A DNA stretch of 64,000 nucleotides from Anarhynchus alexandrinus. Taxonomy: Eukaryota; Chordata; Aves; Charadriiformes; Charadriidae. Made by a program: the position numbers and the translations under genes. Location of the stretch: contig VUYV01000123.1 of assembly GCA_008711295.1 (NCBI GenBank), forward strand, positions 144,014 through 208,013, written 5' to 3'. Of the stretch, positions 47,911 through 61,604 are shown piece by piece (positions within the stretch are counted from its first letter, which is position 1; every line of letters begins with the position of its first letter). The notes beneath the pieces were generated by a model, which did no database searches, was not told the origin of the DNA, and worked only from the letters and a program-made list of their open reading frames with translations.

Positions 47911-50900
47911 CGTCACACCCAGCTGTGGGCTTCAGCAGTACCGACATCACATCTGATCTACAAGTTTGTATTGCCTTCCCAACAAAAAGGGAAAAACGGT
48001 GCGTGTGGGCCATCTGACCTATCTTATATGGTCATTTTAGATAAAATATGTTCTACCCTGGGAGGGCCTGATTCTCTCTGTCGGTTAAAAAATGAGTCGA
48101 GAAAAAGTCCATCAAACATAAGCATGCACTTTGTACCTTTTGAATTTTGAACATATGAGTCCCAGCTATGGCGCCTGTACCTGTCCCTGACCAACTGTTG
48201 GTCCGATTGTTTGTTTCCTATATTCTACTCTAAATGTTTAGGTTATTATAGATTCTTCATTGAGGCAAAAGTTGTCTCTTACCATCTGGCTCTGTAGACC
48301 ACAACACAACATAATACCCCGCAACCTGGGTATTGGGACACTACTTTAATACAAATAATATTAATTATATTTCAGCGTTACATCAAATAAAAATATACCA
48401 GTGCTCTGTGTCTAAAATTACACTGAGGTCAAACCCTAATCTCAGAAGAGCAATACAGCTTGGTATCTCCCCACTACTTTTTTACAGCTTAGTAAAAATT
48501 TGAACTGATACCTCTCCCCTGCTTTGAGCTATTAATACACTTCATGCCATTCCTAACAAATTTGTCAAATCTATTTCCAGGTGGCTCGAGGTGATAGGGA
48601 ACCAAAGAATCTGTGACTCAATCAGTTCTAGCAATAGTTAGTGGTATCCTTTTTAATCTCTGTAAACTGTATCTTCAGTTTCTGTAGCCTCCTTTGGGTC
48701 CAGCTAAACCAATTATTCTCCTAAGAGAAGACGATATTAGCATAACGACCACTGTTGTCATCTCTGAATTGTCAATGCTCTCTACTGTGGACAGTCTATT
48801 TTGTAAATCTGAAGGTGGTATTGCCTATCTGCATTTGGTCAACACATCATCTCCTTTGTGTTTATTGCATTTGGTGACCTGACGGTTGCTTGCTTGAGAT
48901 ACTAGTAAAAAGATTAGTTCAGAATTTTTATAAGTAGATTTGAAAGGTTAGTTCATAGCAAGAACCTGCCTGATTTTGGAAATTTCTGATAACGTTAACA
49001 GCTGCCATATATTTGAGCTATGGGCAGCTTCTTTTCCTTGACTATCCTCACCTATTGAGCTGTGTTTGATTTTAAGCCCTTGTCCTGGGAGCTCATAGGT
49101 TTCTGTTCCAAACAGTCTTTTCTTTGTTTTCATTCTTCTGGAATGTGAACATGGATCCTAAAAGCCTCGTTTGGCTACAAATGTGTCCAAAACTCAGCTA
49201 CTGGGGGCCTGTGATGCTTTTCTTTGCTTGTTAGTCGTATTCAGCATGCAGGTAGAATTTTCCATTTTGAAAGTTCTGTGCATGAATGAATGAGTTAATC
49301 TAAATTAGCAGAGAAAATAATTGGCAGAATTGCCTGCCTCTTGTTAGCCTGAGGGTTGGGAGCACATGAATGCTCTCGAATCTGCATCTCCCACATGGCA
49401 TCCCATTGCTGTGCCCACTTGAGTCAAAGGACAAGAAGCAAGTACTCCTTTGAAGTACTACCTTAAACAAGAGATAAGGAATAGTAAACTTAACTGAAGC
49501 CTAACTGATGGCAAACAATTCTGTCTTCTCATGCACAATAAGCAATTGCCGAAACTGTCTTTCAACCTGTGTAATGTAATCGTGACAGCAATCAACCAAG
49601 CCCAGTCTCTTTTTTGCTCTTCCCATGTTATTCTTTTACTTCAGCAGATCTTCCCTATAAAGCTGAGTGATAAGACTTTGCAATTGCATCCATGTTTCAG
49701 AAGAAACAGTGCACAAGGTAATGACAGGTTTCGTCACCATAGCGGTGGCTGTAAACAGTTCCCAAGCTTCCTGTTCCTGAATGATATTGCAGTGGCTTCC
49801 TGCAATTACACAATATATTGTCATGCAGATTAGCTACGGGTCACTGCATGGGGATAGGAAACCTCAGACGTTTCTGTTGAACCTGTCAGGTTGGCAGATC
49901 TAAAATAACGTTGGGATCCCCTCCAGCATTCCTCTCTGTAATCCACACAGCTCATTGCAGGCTCTCTCTGAGAAGGGGGTGTAAAACAAGTTGTACTGTT
50001 CCCCTGAGGAAATGCCCCAAACGCCTGTTTTAGGAGCAGGCATTAAGAGTCAGTAATTCCTTGAGGGAAGATGAGGACCGTAGGCTGGCAGGCAAGCAAG
50101 CTTGAGGAAACTGTAGGGATACAGATGTGTCTCTTTTGGGAAGACAGAGGAGTTTGAAATCCTCATGGGCTTGTTTTGTCTTCCTCTGAAAAAGAGACAT
50201 AGCCAACACACAGGTATAACTACTGTTCAGGGAATGAAAGGAGAAAGTCAATGTGTGGCTTTTTCATTAAGGTCCCAAGGACAAACTGGGGGAAAAGATG
50301 TGCCTCCTCGGGCTCAGGAGCTGGCATTTAACAGTGGACTTGTTATGTATCTAAAGTCAGGGGAAATACCCAATAAACCAAAGAGCTGAGGTGGAGACGT
50401 CAGAAACAACCTGTAAAGTTAAGTTTAGAAAAGGTAAGCTGAGGAAAGGGTCGGGGCTAACACAAGCAAGGAAGGAACGAGTCACAGTCTGCCTGTCTGC
50501 AATTTGGAAAACCTCAAACATTCAAAGTAAAAGACAACGTATTTGGAGTACGAACTGCATGCTGACACTATAATATAAGCATGTATACTCAGTAGTGCAA
50601 ATGCAGATTGCATTTAATATGGAAAAAGCCATGATTTGGAGATTTTATGACAAAAATTAAGCTTAGGAATTAAGCCTAGGCTGAGGAACAGACATGTCAT
50701 GAGCCCTATCAGAAAGCACAGTGGTATGCTATGGTAAGATTAGATAATGTTTTCAGGATCTAGAAAAGCTGCCAACCCCTCAACATGGTGTTTTTGTATA
50801 TATATAATCAATTAAAATGTGTAGAAAAAGTGAGTGATTCTAAAGGACATTGGCCATCTTTCAAGATGTTCTTTTCAGAGGACCTTAAAAATATTTCTCC

Positions 50901-52778
50901 TTTTTAATGGCATCATCTCTGTGAGGAGTTTACACTTTCCCTACCTTTGCAATAGGCAAACTAATTGTCTATGACAATATCAGCAACTATCTCTGTTAAT
51001 CTTTCCCCTGCTTTTCAGGGATACTGTGAGTTACAGATTTTATAGTATTGTGAACATTTAAAAGACAGCAGAAAACTGGACAGGTCTGGGAATACTTTGG
51101 TTTCTCTTCCAACTCCTTTCACTTAAGTCTTCTGCTGAAGGCAGGAGTTCTGGTCCAGGCACCCTAGAAAGCCCACTGCTCCCTGCTCTGTGGTGTTACT
51201 ATGGTGGAAGAAGGGAGCATACACTTATATTCCTGCCTTGTTTTAAGCACTCAGTAAAGTCATTGATATGAAAATCCCCTTTTTTTCCTTTTTCTCCATT
51301 AAGCAAGTAAACCTACAGAAAGTAGTTTTAAAAAATGATCTCCACTCTTGCTCAACAGATGTCTGTCCCTCCTTTCTGTGTCCCCACTGCTGCAATTATC
51401 TTCTTGAAGCCATATGGGCAGGAGCACAGGCCAGACATTCACTGAATTGACTCATTTATTAATCATTCATTATCTTTTGTAAGAATGAACGAATTTACTG
51501 GCTTGTGTCTGAACAAGAGTTTTCTGAGCAAATTCTACAAGTCAGCATTTTCTGAGGCTGAAAAGAGCCTGGAGATGAGAAAAGCACTGTCTTCCTCCAT
51601 TAATAGTGCTTCCCCCATAATCTGCTGAGTAGCCGGAGTAGCCAAGATGCGGCTTGTGCCTTGGCACAAGCTTCGTGCATGCAGAACGTCTTAACTTCTG
51701 TCATGGTAGAGGACTGTGTTCTAACAAGCTGGTTGAAGCTTATGCTTCAGCTTGTCATGGTATGTTTATTTAAAGGCTTAACAGCTTGCCATGGTTTCAC
51801 TTGATGTTATTGTTAATAGGAAGTGTTTTGTTTTGACTCTCTTTCCTTCCTGACTTAGGGTCCTTTTTGCATCATGACCATCCCCAGACATCTAAATGCA
51901 CTTTGCTTCCATCTCTTTCCACATGTTCTGCAGTCACATCTGTTTAATCAGGTAGGCAGTACAGGGATCACAACAGCTAAAATCAAAGCTAAAATGATCG
52001 CAGCTTGGCTCAGAGTAGGGCTGGCCAGATTTGAAATCTTCTATTTGGAAGAAATTTTTGCATATAAAATTATGCTTTAAGCCTCAGTACTCTCTCTCTT
52101 TCCCCCAGTAGAGACAACTCTGGTGGAAAATCTTTTTGGGAAGTATTACAGAGAATTCAGGTTTTGTCTGTCATTTCAATTACACTAATGTGATAGATGA
52201 CTATCTTAATATGAAACATTTTACAGAAAATATAAATTAAATGCCTACATTTCTGGGAAGAAAAAAAAAAAAACCACACCCAAACCCTTTATATTTCACT
52301 GAATGTCATGACTCCTCTTGACCTTAGTGGCTTCTGGGTCAGGGCCTGCGTGACTTGGTTTACCCCAAAGAGGGCCATTTAGTAGGTAGTTGATTGGTGT
52401 AACTAAATTCTGAAAACAAGTACAGTAGCTGCAGTGAGCTGATGAATATAGCTAAACTGCTGTTCTCTAAACAGTCAAATAGCTAAATATCACTTAAGTG
52501 GCTTGGCTTAAATTACCTTGGAACAAGTTACTGTGAAAGGGAAATGAAAGCATATAAATGAGTCTGAGACACTTGTATTCATTTGCGGAGAAGTGAGGGA
52601 AACAATTAAGATAAACCAGAAAATGGCAGGCGTGTTGAGCCATATGGCCCTTTCCTGTTTCTAACACTTCTTTTGTTTAACTTTTCCAAAGCAATTTTGT
52701 CACTATTATTACTGCGGTTGTTTCAGTTTTAAACATGTTTTCCTAAAATTCAATCTTTTCCCCAGCTGCCCCTCTCCT
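47911..52778. other. Noncoding sequence, no gene recognised
   Basis: AT-rich unique-looking sequence. A short direct repeat (ATTAAGCTTAGGAATTAAGCC-like) lies near 50656-50680, and a cluster of AAGCTTG-type inverted and direct repeats occupies 51652-51795. Frames up to 100 codons (for example 49531-49833) have no recognised domain. Confidence 0.5.
51652..51795. repeat. Cluster of ACAAGCT/AGCTTGT inverted and direct repeats
   Basis: GCTTGTGCC and GGCACAAGC form a palindrome with a two-base centre (51652-51671). A second stem pairs ACAAGCT...GAAGC with GCTTC AGCTTGT at 51724-51755. CAGCTTGTCATGGT (about 51748) recurs as CAGCTTGCCATGGT (about 51782). The family, if any, is not recognised. Confidence 0.7.
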
Positions 52779-52850
52779 AAAAAAAAAAAAAAANAAGAAA
52801 AGAAAGAAAGAAAGTAAAAAGGAAAAGGAAAAGAAAAGAAAAGAAAAAAA
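52779..52850. repeat. Poly-A and (GAAA)n tract containing an ambiguous base
   Basis: An A-run starting at 52779 contains the only N of the window (52794) and continues as GAAA and GGAAAA units to about 52850. The N marks a sequencing or assembly uncertainty in homopolymer DNA; the true length is unknown. Confidence 0.93.
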
Positions 52851-53093
52851 GATCCAACCCAATTAAAAATAAATTCTGGAAAAGTCTTTAAGATGCTCTT
52901 TGGCTCACGTTGCCTTTAAAACTTTGCACTGTATGCTAGTTTCTTTTGTTTTTGCTTTCTGTCTGTTTTGCCCAGCTGTTGGGCACTCCTATGTTCTGCT
53001 ATAGCAAAACAGATGCAGACTACAGATCACATGAACTGCTCCAGTTGAATGAAAGCAGCTTTGGTCATTAATCCTGTCTATAGGTTCTTTGGC

Positions 53094-53183
53094 TTTTTTT
53101 TTTTTTTAAAAAGTTATGTTTTTATTCTTTTTTTTTTTTTTTTAAAAAGTTATGTTTTTATTCTTTTTTTTTTTTTTTTATTC
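53094..53183. repeat. 36-bp tandem duplication within poly-T
   Basis: AAAAAGTTATGTTTTTATTC occurs at 53108-53127 and identically at 53144-53163, each preceded by a T-run; a third T-run (53164-53179) ends in ATTC. The period is 36 bases. A recent slippage or unequal-exchange event, or an assembly artefact, would explain the identity. Confidence 0.9.
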
Positions 53184-53888
53184 TAGCTTTTAAAAATGGT
53201 TTACAAAAAAATTAAGAAACAGGTCTAAAAAAAGTGTGAGAGACAGAGATCAAGCAGGCTGCTGTGAGCTTTGAAGCATAAAAATATAAAGGAAAAAAGA
53301 AGCTTTTATTGTCAGGAAATGGCAAATACCTAGCTCCGTTTAACAATTCTGTCTGGCTGCTAGATAGGAGAGTAATGCCTTTGGCAGTACATAAACTCTT
53401 GTTTTCTTGCCCTTTGTCTTCCGGCGTAAAACGCTGTTGAAAAATTCACCTGTCCATTGCAAAGTTAAACTACTGGCTTTAACACAGTTGCATGGGAACT
53501 TCGGTTTATTAATGAATACAACGTACCCCTCTTTGATTTGAATGCTTTCAGAGCACTGAAAAGATTCAAAAGGCATCGCTTCCTGCACCAGCGGCGTGCC
53601 TTTATACATCTCAGTGGTTCACCCCTACCCAGCTGCTATATCTCATTAACAAGCGTTTGGCCATCGCAGCAAACTTCGCAGTGTTGACACTTGAAAGGCC
53701 CAGGCAGGCGCTGGCAGGCTATCAGCTATGGCAACAGGAAACTGCCCCAAAACAACACTGAGAAAACAGCAGCTGCAAAAGCCAAAAGCAAAAGAGGACG
53801 GAGAAGGAGCTAGGTGTTTCCAGGCCGGCGCTGTTTTCCATATGGGCTGTTTGTGCAGCAGGGCCATGCCAAGGGAGGGGAGGAGAAG
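53184..53888. other. Noncoding sequence with an uncertain minus-strand frame
   Basis: An 89-codon frame begins at ATG on the minus strand (53609 down to 53340). Its amino-acid composition is mixed and its GC content is higher than that of the flanking poly-T and poly-A tracts, so it stands out slightly. There is no recognised domain, signal sequence or splice context. It could equally be a conserved noncoding element or chance. Confidence 0.35.

Positions 53889-53916
<28 letters not shown>
53889..53916. repeat. 28-nt poly-A tract
   Basis: Uninterrupted A-run, followed by GAGAAAAGAAAGG. Long Phe or Lys runs in frames across it are artefacts. Confidence 0.93.
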
Positions 53917-53923
<7 letters not shown>

Positions 53924-56900
53924 GAAAGGTCTAATAAGGAGCTTGATATAAGCTTGGTACGCCCTAGGGCATTAAATACTTTTTTGTTACATTTTAATGG
54001 CTTCCTAAAGTCTATTTTCATGCAAATAAAAGCCTGCCCGTCTAACGAGTTCACAAAAGCCAGGCCTGGGGCCCGTCCTTGAGTTGGGCTCCCTGAGCCA
54101 TCTCTGGTCTGCGGTGGCTCCAACCTGCTGCCACTCTTCCCCAAGGGACACGCCGCCCCTGTCCCCTTCCTTGCAGTCACTCTGGACGTTTAACTTGTGT
54201 GACTTGGTATCATTATACCCCACAAAACTGTGGCTGCAGCCCTCAGCCCTGAACAGGCTCTGTTTCGTAAGTGCCACTGGAGTGCCAAGGACCAACCCCA
54301 GCAGCCAAAATGGGAGTTTTGCCATGCCGACAATGTCCGCTCTGCACTGCCCTGCCCTGGGCAGAGCATGGTTTTCCCCAATTTTACGTCAGACAGCTAC
54401 TGAGCTCAGAGAGGGAGCAATCTTATGGAAGCCAGTGGCGTGAATGCTTTTATCACTGTACATTGGGATGGACGAAGCTCGTTGGCAATTGCTGAAAAAA
54501 AGGAATAAAGCAGTAAAGGAATGGTAAGATGTGGAGCACTGAAAGTAGGATTCTCGATTAACAATATTGTACAGCTATTTTACATATGTAAAGGAAAAGT
54601 AGTCCCTGGACGTGGTTTATCCTACCTATTACTCTGTGCTTCCACTGGTGTACCCGAGGACAGCCTGCGAGCAGGCACCAAGTTAACTGGCACAGGTTAA
54701 CTAAAACTCATTCTGCAAACATCTGCAGCAAATCTTCATGTAACAACGGTCAGATTCATACAACAGTAATGAAGGCAGCAGCAACAGAAAGCAAACTGAC
54801 ATAAGCTCAAGACTCACCACCACCTTAACATTTTCAATGGTCTGGAAAAAACCTCTCAAATAGTTCTAAGTTTTTAATAAGGATCAGTCACTATTTTTCC
54901 AGTGGTTCAAATGTAGCACTAACCATTGCCATGTTTCTTCCTTCGCTCCTTCTGGGGTTTTGCAGCTGCGAGAGGCTTGCAGGAGGATGTTTAGATAATC
55001 CAAGTTTGTATTTTACATTTACAGGTAGAAGTTGTATACACTATCACTATTACAGAAAATGGAAACTATTTTCTCAAGCCTCACGCACGTCAAGCTCCGT
55101 GGTTTATACTAAAAGTGGATTTTATAGCCTGTTGTGTACACTTCATGTTTCCTGTGCCAAGGAACCACAAGACAGAAAACCTGCAACCTGTGAAGTTCCT
55201 CTGCCTCAGACCTCGGCGTAGCATCGTCACCGATGGTTTCCAGCACGGCAGTGCACACTTCCAGCTCTCTAATATGTGGTTCGGCTACGGGGTGACTCAG
55301 GTGGTGATTCAGTAGGTGGCAAGCTTCCCTCTGTCAATATTGAACTTATGCCCCACTATTCAGGTACGCAGCACTGTTTAAAGGACTATCCTTCTGACGG
55401 GATACAAGAGTAATGCGGTGACCGATTACTGTTGTTCTGGATCCCATGGCAGTTAATTTTTTTCACGGCTGGAAATACTAACTCCTGGGAGCTGGCCAGG
55501 TTTCAGTTTGGAGGAACACGTTCTGCTTAAGCTTTCCTTTCCCGTCCTTATGCTGCTTTGCGATCTTGCTCTCCCTGATGCCTTCTTTCCACATGACACA
55601 AGGCTGCGTGCTCTAGCGTGGGAGACGATTTCTCTGGATCCAAGGAACAGGGGATGGTGCTGGTATCCTGAGTCTAGCAGAGAGAAAGCATAGCAGGACT
55701 GATGCTGGTCCCTGTTATTAAAGGGGTTCATTCACCCTTTGTCCAAAAGTACAACAACCTAGAGAGATGTTTGAGATTAGTCCTGGATTCTCACATGATA
55801 TCCGTTGGCACAAGAGCATGCATATGACAGGATAGAGCAAATGCAAGCTTACCATGCTGCTTATTGTGGCAATACAGGCCACTTGGAAATATCAGTTAAT
55901 TCTAAAAAAGGTATTTTGCGAATAAGAGCTGTATGCTGCAAGAAGCAGATAAAGCCAGTTCTCCTCAGTTTGTACTGGTTCCATTTTATGGAACGAAACT
56001 ATATTATTATTTTTATTTCTGGTACGATATTAAGTGTTGATCTTGATATTCCTAAAAGCCTTCCATACTTCAGATGTTTGCTAGTTGAGAAGTGGCGTTC
56101 CTGGCAATTAAAATGAGCAATGCTTGCTCTGCGGCTGGCACGTCCCTGTAACAGAGCAGTGAGCTACCACGCTTTCATGCCAGGAGTCCGTGGGTATGCT
56201 TGCCTCAGTGTGTAACTCTCTCTCTTTTGCTCATTTGTGCAGCTTCATAGTTTGTTTTTTCCCCTCCCTACCAGATACTTTCATGTTTTGGTGTGAGTTA
56301 TCTGTCTGTGCACAGACACAGCCTCTGCTCTCTTCTCTTGCTAGAGGACGAAAAGAATTGCAGGATTCCCTCTGTGACTTGCAAAACCATATCTAGAATA
56401 TATAGGGGTGTTTCACGATTTATTTGTCATTTGTGTCACCCAGATAGGGGATTACTGGTCTGATGAAACAGCAAAGAGAGAATTTGGGGATGTAGTGTTA
56501 TTTCCCTGGGGTGCTACATTAAGACAATAAAACGTTTATTGATATCAGAGTTGGTTCTTTGCTGTCATGAAGAAGAAAAACAATTTCCAAGCAAAACAGG
56601 CTTACAGAAATAAAAAAAATATTTTCTGAGTCTGGCTTAAGAAGTACTTATTGTTGATTTTGAGAAGCAGCAGAATACATGACAGAATATAGCCTTGCTC
56701 TAGAAATGTAGAAAAAACTGTGTATCAGTGCTGGTAGATAAAACCAGTGCCCTGGCTCACTCATTGGACAGCACTATTTTAAATTTATACACATGAAGAC
56801 AGACATGTGAGAAGTAATTACCAGATGAGAATATCACCAAATAGCTGCTTTATTGTATAACTGTGATAAACTATGACTATATCTCAAAAAAGCCCACTGT

Positions 56901-59039
56901 AAAATACAGTGAAAACCTGTGCTCATGTTTACAAAGTCAGTGTTTCTGTAACTTGGTGAGTTCAATGTCACTCATTCTATGAAAGCTTATATATCTCAGA
57001 TAATATGAAACACTATGTATGCTGTTAAGGCTAAATCTATTATTTTCATGTGATGTACTGCAAGTATTTTTTTTTGTCATTGGACCTGATAAAAGTACAA
57101 CTGACCTTGTATGTTTAAAATGAAAGTGTAAATTATTTTTCCATATTATAACTTTGATCCTCATACTAAAAAAGGAATATTAAGGAATATTTTTTTTATA
57201 TTTATTTTATTTGGGGAGGTCAGGAGAGGATTAGAATTTGGAATGTTAAATTCTATCACTTCAATATTACCATACTTTCAGGAACATTGACTATACAAAA
57301 CAAAACTGTGTATCCATCAAATAAAACTTATAATAATTTCTGGAATGAGATTTTAAATGTGAAGTTTTGCTTCAAGGCAATTTTTTTTCTCTCTCTCTCA
57401 AACCTAGGGTAAGGTGAAACTATGTCGAAATGTTGATGTTTCCTTAATTATAAGAATACTACCAGGTCTTACAAATGTCTTTTAAAGGAAGTAAGTTTTG
57501 AGGTAGTAACTTGGCCACATAGATTGTTTAGGAGTCTTTGGGGTTTGTTTCTTCCTGTGAGCATCTAAGATTATTTCTGGTAGACAAAACAGCTAGGCCC
57601 TGATCCACAAAGCACACAAACATTTACATGACTTCCAGTTCATAAAGAGTGCCGTGAAATATAATTAATTATAGGCATACTTATTTGAAAGATTTCTTGG
57701 TATTCTGCTTCAAGAAATGATGGCTGATTTGAAATTGAGAAAAGTGACATAAAATGGGTTTCTTCAGCTCGATCAGGTTCAGTGAAGATCCTAAAGGACT
57801 GTAAAAGCCTGGATTCATTCAGTCTCGTGCCTTTGCAAAGCTCCTGTGAATGTTTTGTATCATTGCTGTCAGATGTGATTTTCTCTGCCGCTGCAGATGT
57901 GCACAACAGATTTACTGTTACAAATAATACACAGTAAATTCCTGACGTAGAGGCATTTAGGGCCACTGCCAGATGTCTCATTTTAATAATACATTTGTAT
58001 ATCCTAGTTCTAGAGGGACAATTAAGCTGTGAACAATAAAGATAAAATCAGTGGAGGACAGGTATTACCACTTTATTGTTGTAGTCAATCTACGGTGCTC
58101 AATAAAATGAATGAATTCAGTTTTGGTTTTGTGTTGTTACAACAGGATTACTATTATCTAGGTCTCATTCAACAAATAGTGGATAAGGACATGTCTTTAT
58201 TACAGCTGTCTGCATGGGAAGAAGGTCGCCTGTTGCTCTGTCTCTTCTCTGACAGTTTGGATGCAGAATTATCTCTGTCAGGCTCCAGGATGCATTAGGC
58301 AAATACAGTCTCATTTCCATCCTCAGCAAATTAATGATGTTGAGAGATCCATTGGTTGGGCACTGCCAGTTTGTTATCTGTGCAATTGCCTGGGAAACAT
58401 TGCCCGACCTTGTGAAGGGCTTGCTACAGGTACGGGGAAACGGTGCAGGGAGGTTTTTGTACTTACCCTCTTTCTAGCTTTTCCTTGGAGAGAGGTCTTG
58501 AACTGGTTTTGTTTGGCTGGTACAGATAACAAGGGCTACTTCCACAACTAAGGGTGTCTGGGAGTTGCTCAGAATAAAATCCTCAACCCCAGAGAGAAAG
58601 AGAGGAGGAGTGCAAGTCTAAATCATACCTTTACTTAAAATTAGTGGGATCCTGCAGACGCTGTTAAAAGAAGCAGTAAAAAGTCCCTAGTGTTTACTGT
58701 AGCATTAGGTGAGTCAGAATCTGACCTTTCCAGAAATTCAATATTGTTTGAATTTAATGAGAAATTGTGATATTGATACTCACTGCTCTGTGTTTACCCC
58801 TATGGCACTCTCCAAGATATACTAGGATTTTATGTTTAGGTGTTAATATTGAGAGGTGGATGGGCTATACCAATCAGAACAGAGAAGAAATAAAGGGGTT
58901 ACTGAGGGAAGTCTTCCCTAAAAACATGTTGGTTTACATAATCCTCCTTTCTGGCCTCAGATAACCCAGCCTCACCTCACCTAAAGATGTCATAATTTCT
59001 TCCAGTTAACTCCTCCGCTGAAACCCGCAGCCTGCTTTT
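53917..59039. other. Noncoding sequence
   Basis: No gene is recognised. A moderately GC-rich patch lies at 54050-54330. AT-rich sequence dominates 56400-57600. AGGCCCTGATCCACAAAGCA at about 57594 resembles the start of short palindromic sauropsid repeats, but no matching right end was found. Frames of 60-152 codons have no recognised domain. Confidence 0.5.
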
Positions 59040-59250
59040 AGATAAAGTATGTATTCAAGAAGGACGTTCAGTTTTGATTTAAAGGCTTTGAGAGATGAAG
59101 GACACAGCACTTCCCTGGGTAGTTTGTGCCAATGGTTAATCACTGCCATGGTGAAGAAAGAAAAGAGAATATTCCGTCTTGAAGTTTGAAACTGATTGGC
59201 TTTGACTCTGAGCCTTCACTTCTCATAATGCCTAAATGAGCAGTCGCATG
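59040..59250 (-). mobile_element. Old CR1 LINE fragment, antisense
   Basis: Plus-strand blocks TTGATTTAAAGGCTTTGAGA, CACTTCCCTGGGTAGTTTG and CCAATGGTTAATCACTGCCA correspond in order to the complement of older CR1 families shared among birds and reptiles, here heavily diverged. The 8-bp tail is not preserved. Boundaries are approximate. The same coding tail seen in the younger copies is not readable. Confidence 0.65.
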
Positions 59251-61589
59251 GGCCCAAACCACCCTTGTTCTGGCTTGCGGGGGTCTGGAAAATGGTTAAC
59301 AAAAGGTGGCTGTAGGTAGTGAGACCTCCGCACGGTCGTTTCCAGTTGTCTGAAATTGCCAATGGCAGAATGTGACGCAGCCTCTGTTCCCATTTCCCAT
59401 TTTCAGGGCCTTTCTCTGGCTGGCTTTATGGCTGGGTCCTTCATCTAGGGTTGTGTCCTCTCTCTCCAGGTCACCTGGGCCATGCCCCCACTGAAGGCAA
59501 AGCAAACTGGATGGTGTGCCCCGTAGTCATGTAACCCAGTAACTCTGGGCTGAACATTAGGGTTGGAAGTTGCTGTGCTCTGTCCTCACTTTGGGGGAAA
59601 AACACGTGCAGAGGTGAGGAATGAGCCCTGGCACCTTCCAATACACCCACTGAACTGGAGTGCCGGGAAACCAGGATTGTGGCCTGCATCTCCCTTTGCT
59701 TTAAATACGTCCCTTGTGATACAGAAGAGACAGGAAAGGGATATAAAAACTACGCTTTTAAAAGATTTGTTTCTGAGGCTGACGGTTGGAGAATCCTTGT
59801 CTTTTCAGTGCCATAGTAACATCATTTAGTATACATTATAGCTTCCCGCTACAGGGTCTCCCTAAACTCTGGTCTGAAGCAAGCATGCTTGACTACAATC
59901 AATCTGGATCACATGCTTTAGTAAATTCAATTTACAAGTGTCCCTCTTCAAACTACCCCTCCTTTCCTAGTAAAAATGAGACAGCATGTAGACAGACGGT
60001 TTTAAGAATTATCCCCTGGGCACTGTTAAAGAAACCAATTCATAGATACTCATGTGTTAACCACATGTGTGTCACTTTGCCAGTAAGTACTTAGAAGCTA
60101 ATGGTGATGGGGTAATGAAAATAGCTGAAACCATGGAAGGCCACTCAAAAACGTACAAACTTTTTGAAAAACAATTAATCAATTAACAAGCCACTGGTCT
60201 ATCAACATGGGATATCAGAATAAGAAGAAAAGCTATTAACAGTCCTGCCAAACCATTATTAGCAATTCTTAGCTTTCTTCAGTCGCATCCTCCTCTCCTC
60301 CCCCCCACCCCCTTACATTTTTCCTTGCAAATAGTAGAAGCTGAGTGCCAAATTGCTTCCCTGGTTTCAGCGGTCCAGAAAGTCTCCCTGGCATAAATCA
60401 ACCTGTTCCTGGAGACGTCTCCCTTCAGCTGGGTCTGGCAGATTAACAATGAAATGGGAAGAGACAATGGTACAGTCAGACAGCCCTCCAAAAAGCACAT
60501 TAGTTGAGAGCTAATAGCTGATTAGTAAAATCTTCCCATCATTTAAAGATGCATTTTCCTTAGTGATGAAAGCCAGGTCTCCTAGACCTCAAGTCGGTGT
60601 CTGGTCTTCTAGGTCAGTTCCAGGGTAGGTTTACATTGCGATTAGCATGGGGTTTGCAGTTTGGGTAGGCATATGTGCAAGTTAGCTTTTAATGTCAGAG
60701 CCTGGATAAGATTCAGTGGTGTAGCTGCAGCAAAACCCGAAAATCACACTCAAACTGAATTGTGTGCTGCTATTAGGGTCCAGTCAAGCTAATGAACCAC
60801 ATAAGGCCTTGAGTGAGGTTGCAGCAGACCATACACTTCACTGTTGCCCTCAGCAGTGATTTCAATATTACCTTTGGATTGCAAGGCAAATAGTGTCATC
60901 TTCCTCGGTGCTGAAGAGTACATTGGTGTTTTACCTTGCTTTTCCTCTGTAAGATAAAAAGAGTGTCAGTGTGGAATTTGCAGCGTGTGAGCTATGATTT
61001 TCTCAAGTCTTGAGAGTGACATTTGTGCAATTAATTACTGGTAACTACTGCATCCAACCTACTTTAAACTCTGCCAAGTGGCTCTGTGAGCTGTTTTCCT
61101 ACTTGGTCTGCTGATACATAAACCCAACATTTTTTAAAAGTGCTGGAATGCAAGGATATATGATTAAAAAAGAAGTTGCAATTAGATGAGTATTCAGGGT
61201 CAAATATATATATTTTAAAGAACATTTATAAATAATTTCTATTTTTTATCCCATTTAACTATCTGATTGTAAATTCTTTATAAAATGCAAAATTATGTGT
61301 TATTATAGAAAAACCTTCCTGTTAAAGAGCTCACATGCAAAAAAATTTTTTTTAAAACATCTATGACTTTGTTGTCTTGATTAAATTTTCGTTGCTGTTG
61401 TTTCAATAATATGAAGAATAAATTATAAATAATATATTTTAACTCTATGGTAATCTATTAGAAATCAATTATTGGTGGAAACTGTTTTAATGTTCTTTAG
61501 TACACCTAATAAATAAAATAAATTGACTGCAATGTGTAAAGGTGTAATTTAACCTGAGTTTAGCAGGACATTTACGTGTCTATCTGGTT

Positions 61590-61604
61590 TTATATATATA
61601 TATA
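61590..61604. repeat. (TA)n microsatellite
   Basis: Seven TA units at the edge of an AT-rich region. Confidence 0.8.

Noticed and set aside
47725..48150. 141-codon plus-strand frame
   Set aside because: GC-rich composition favours open frames on both strands here; the segment looks repeat-like and has no recognised domain.
53722..54180. 152-codon minus-strand open frame
   Set aside because: It runs through the 28-nt poly-A tract, giving a long Phe run, and has no recognised domain on either side.
57594..57660. AGGCCCTGATCCACAAAGC as the end of a palindromic repeat
   Set aside because: No complementary right end or duplication was found, so an element cannot be delimited.
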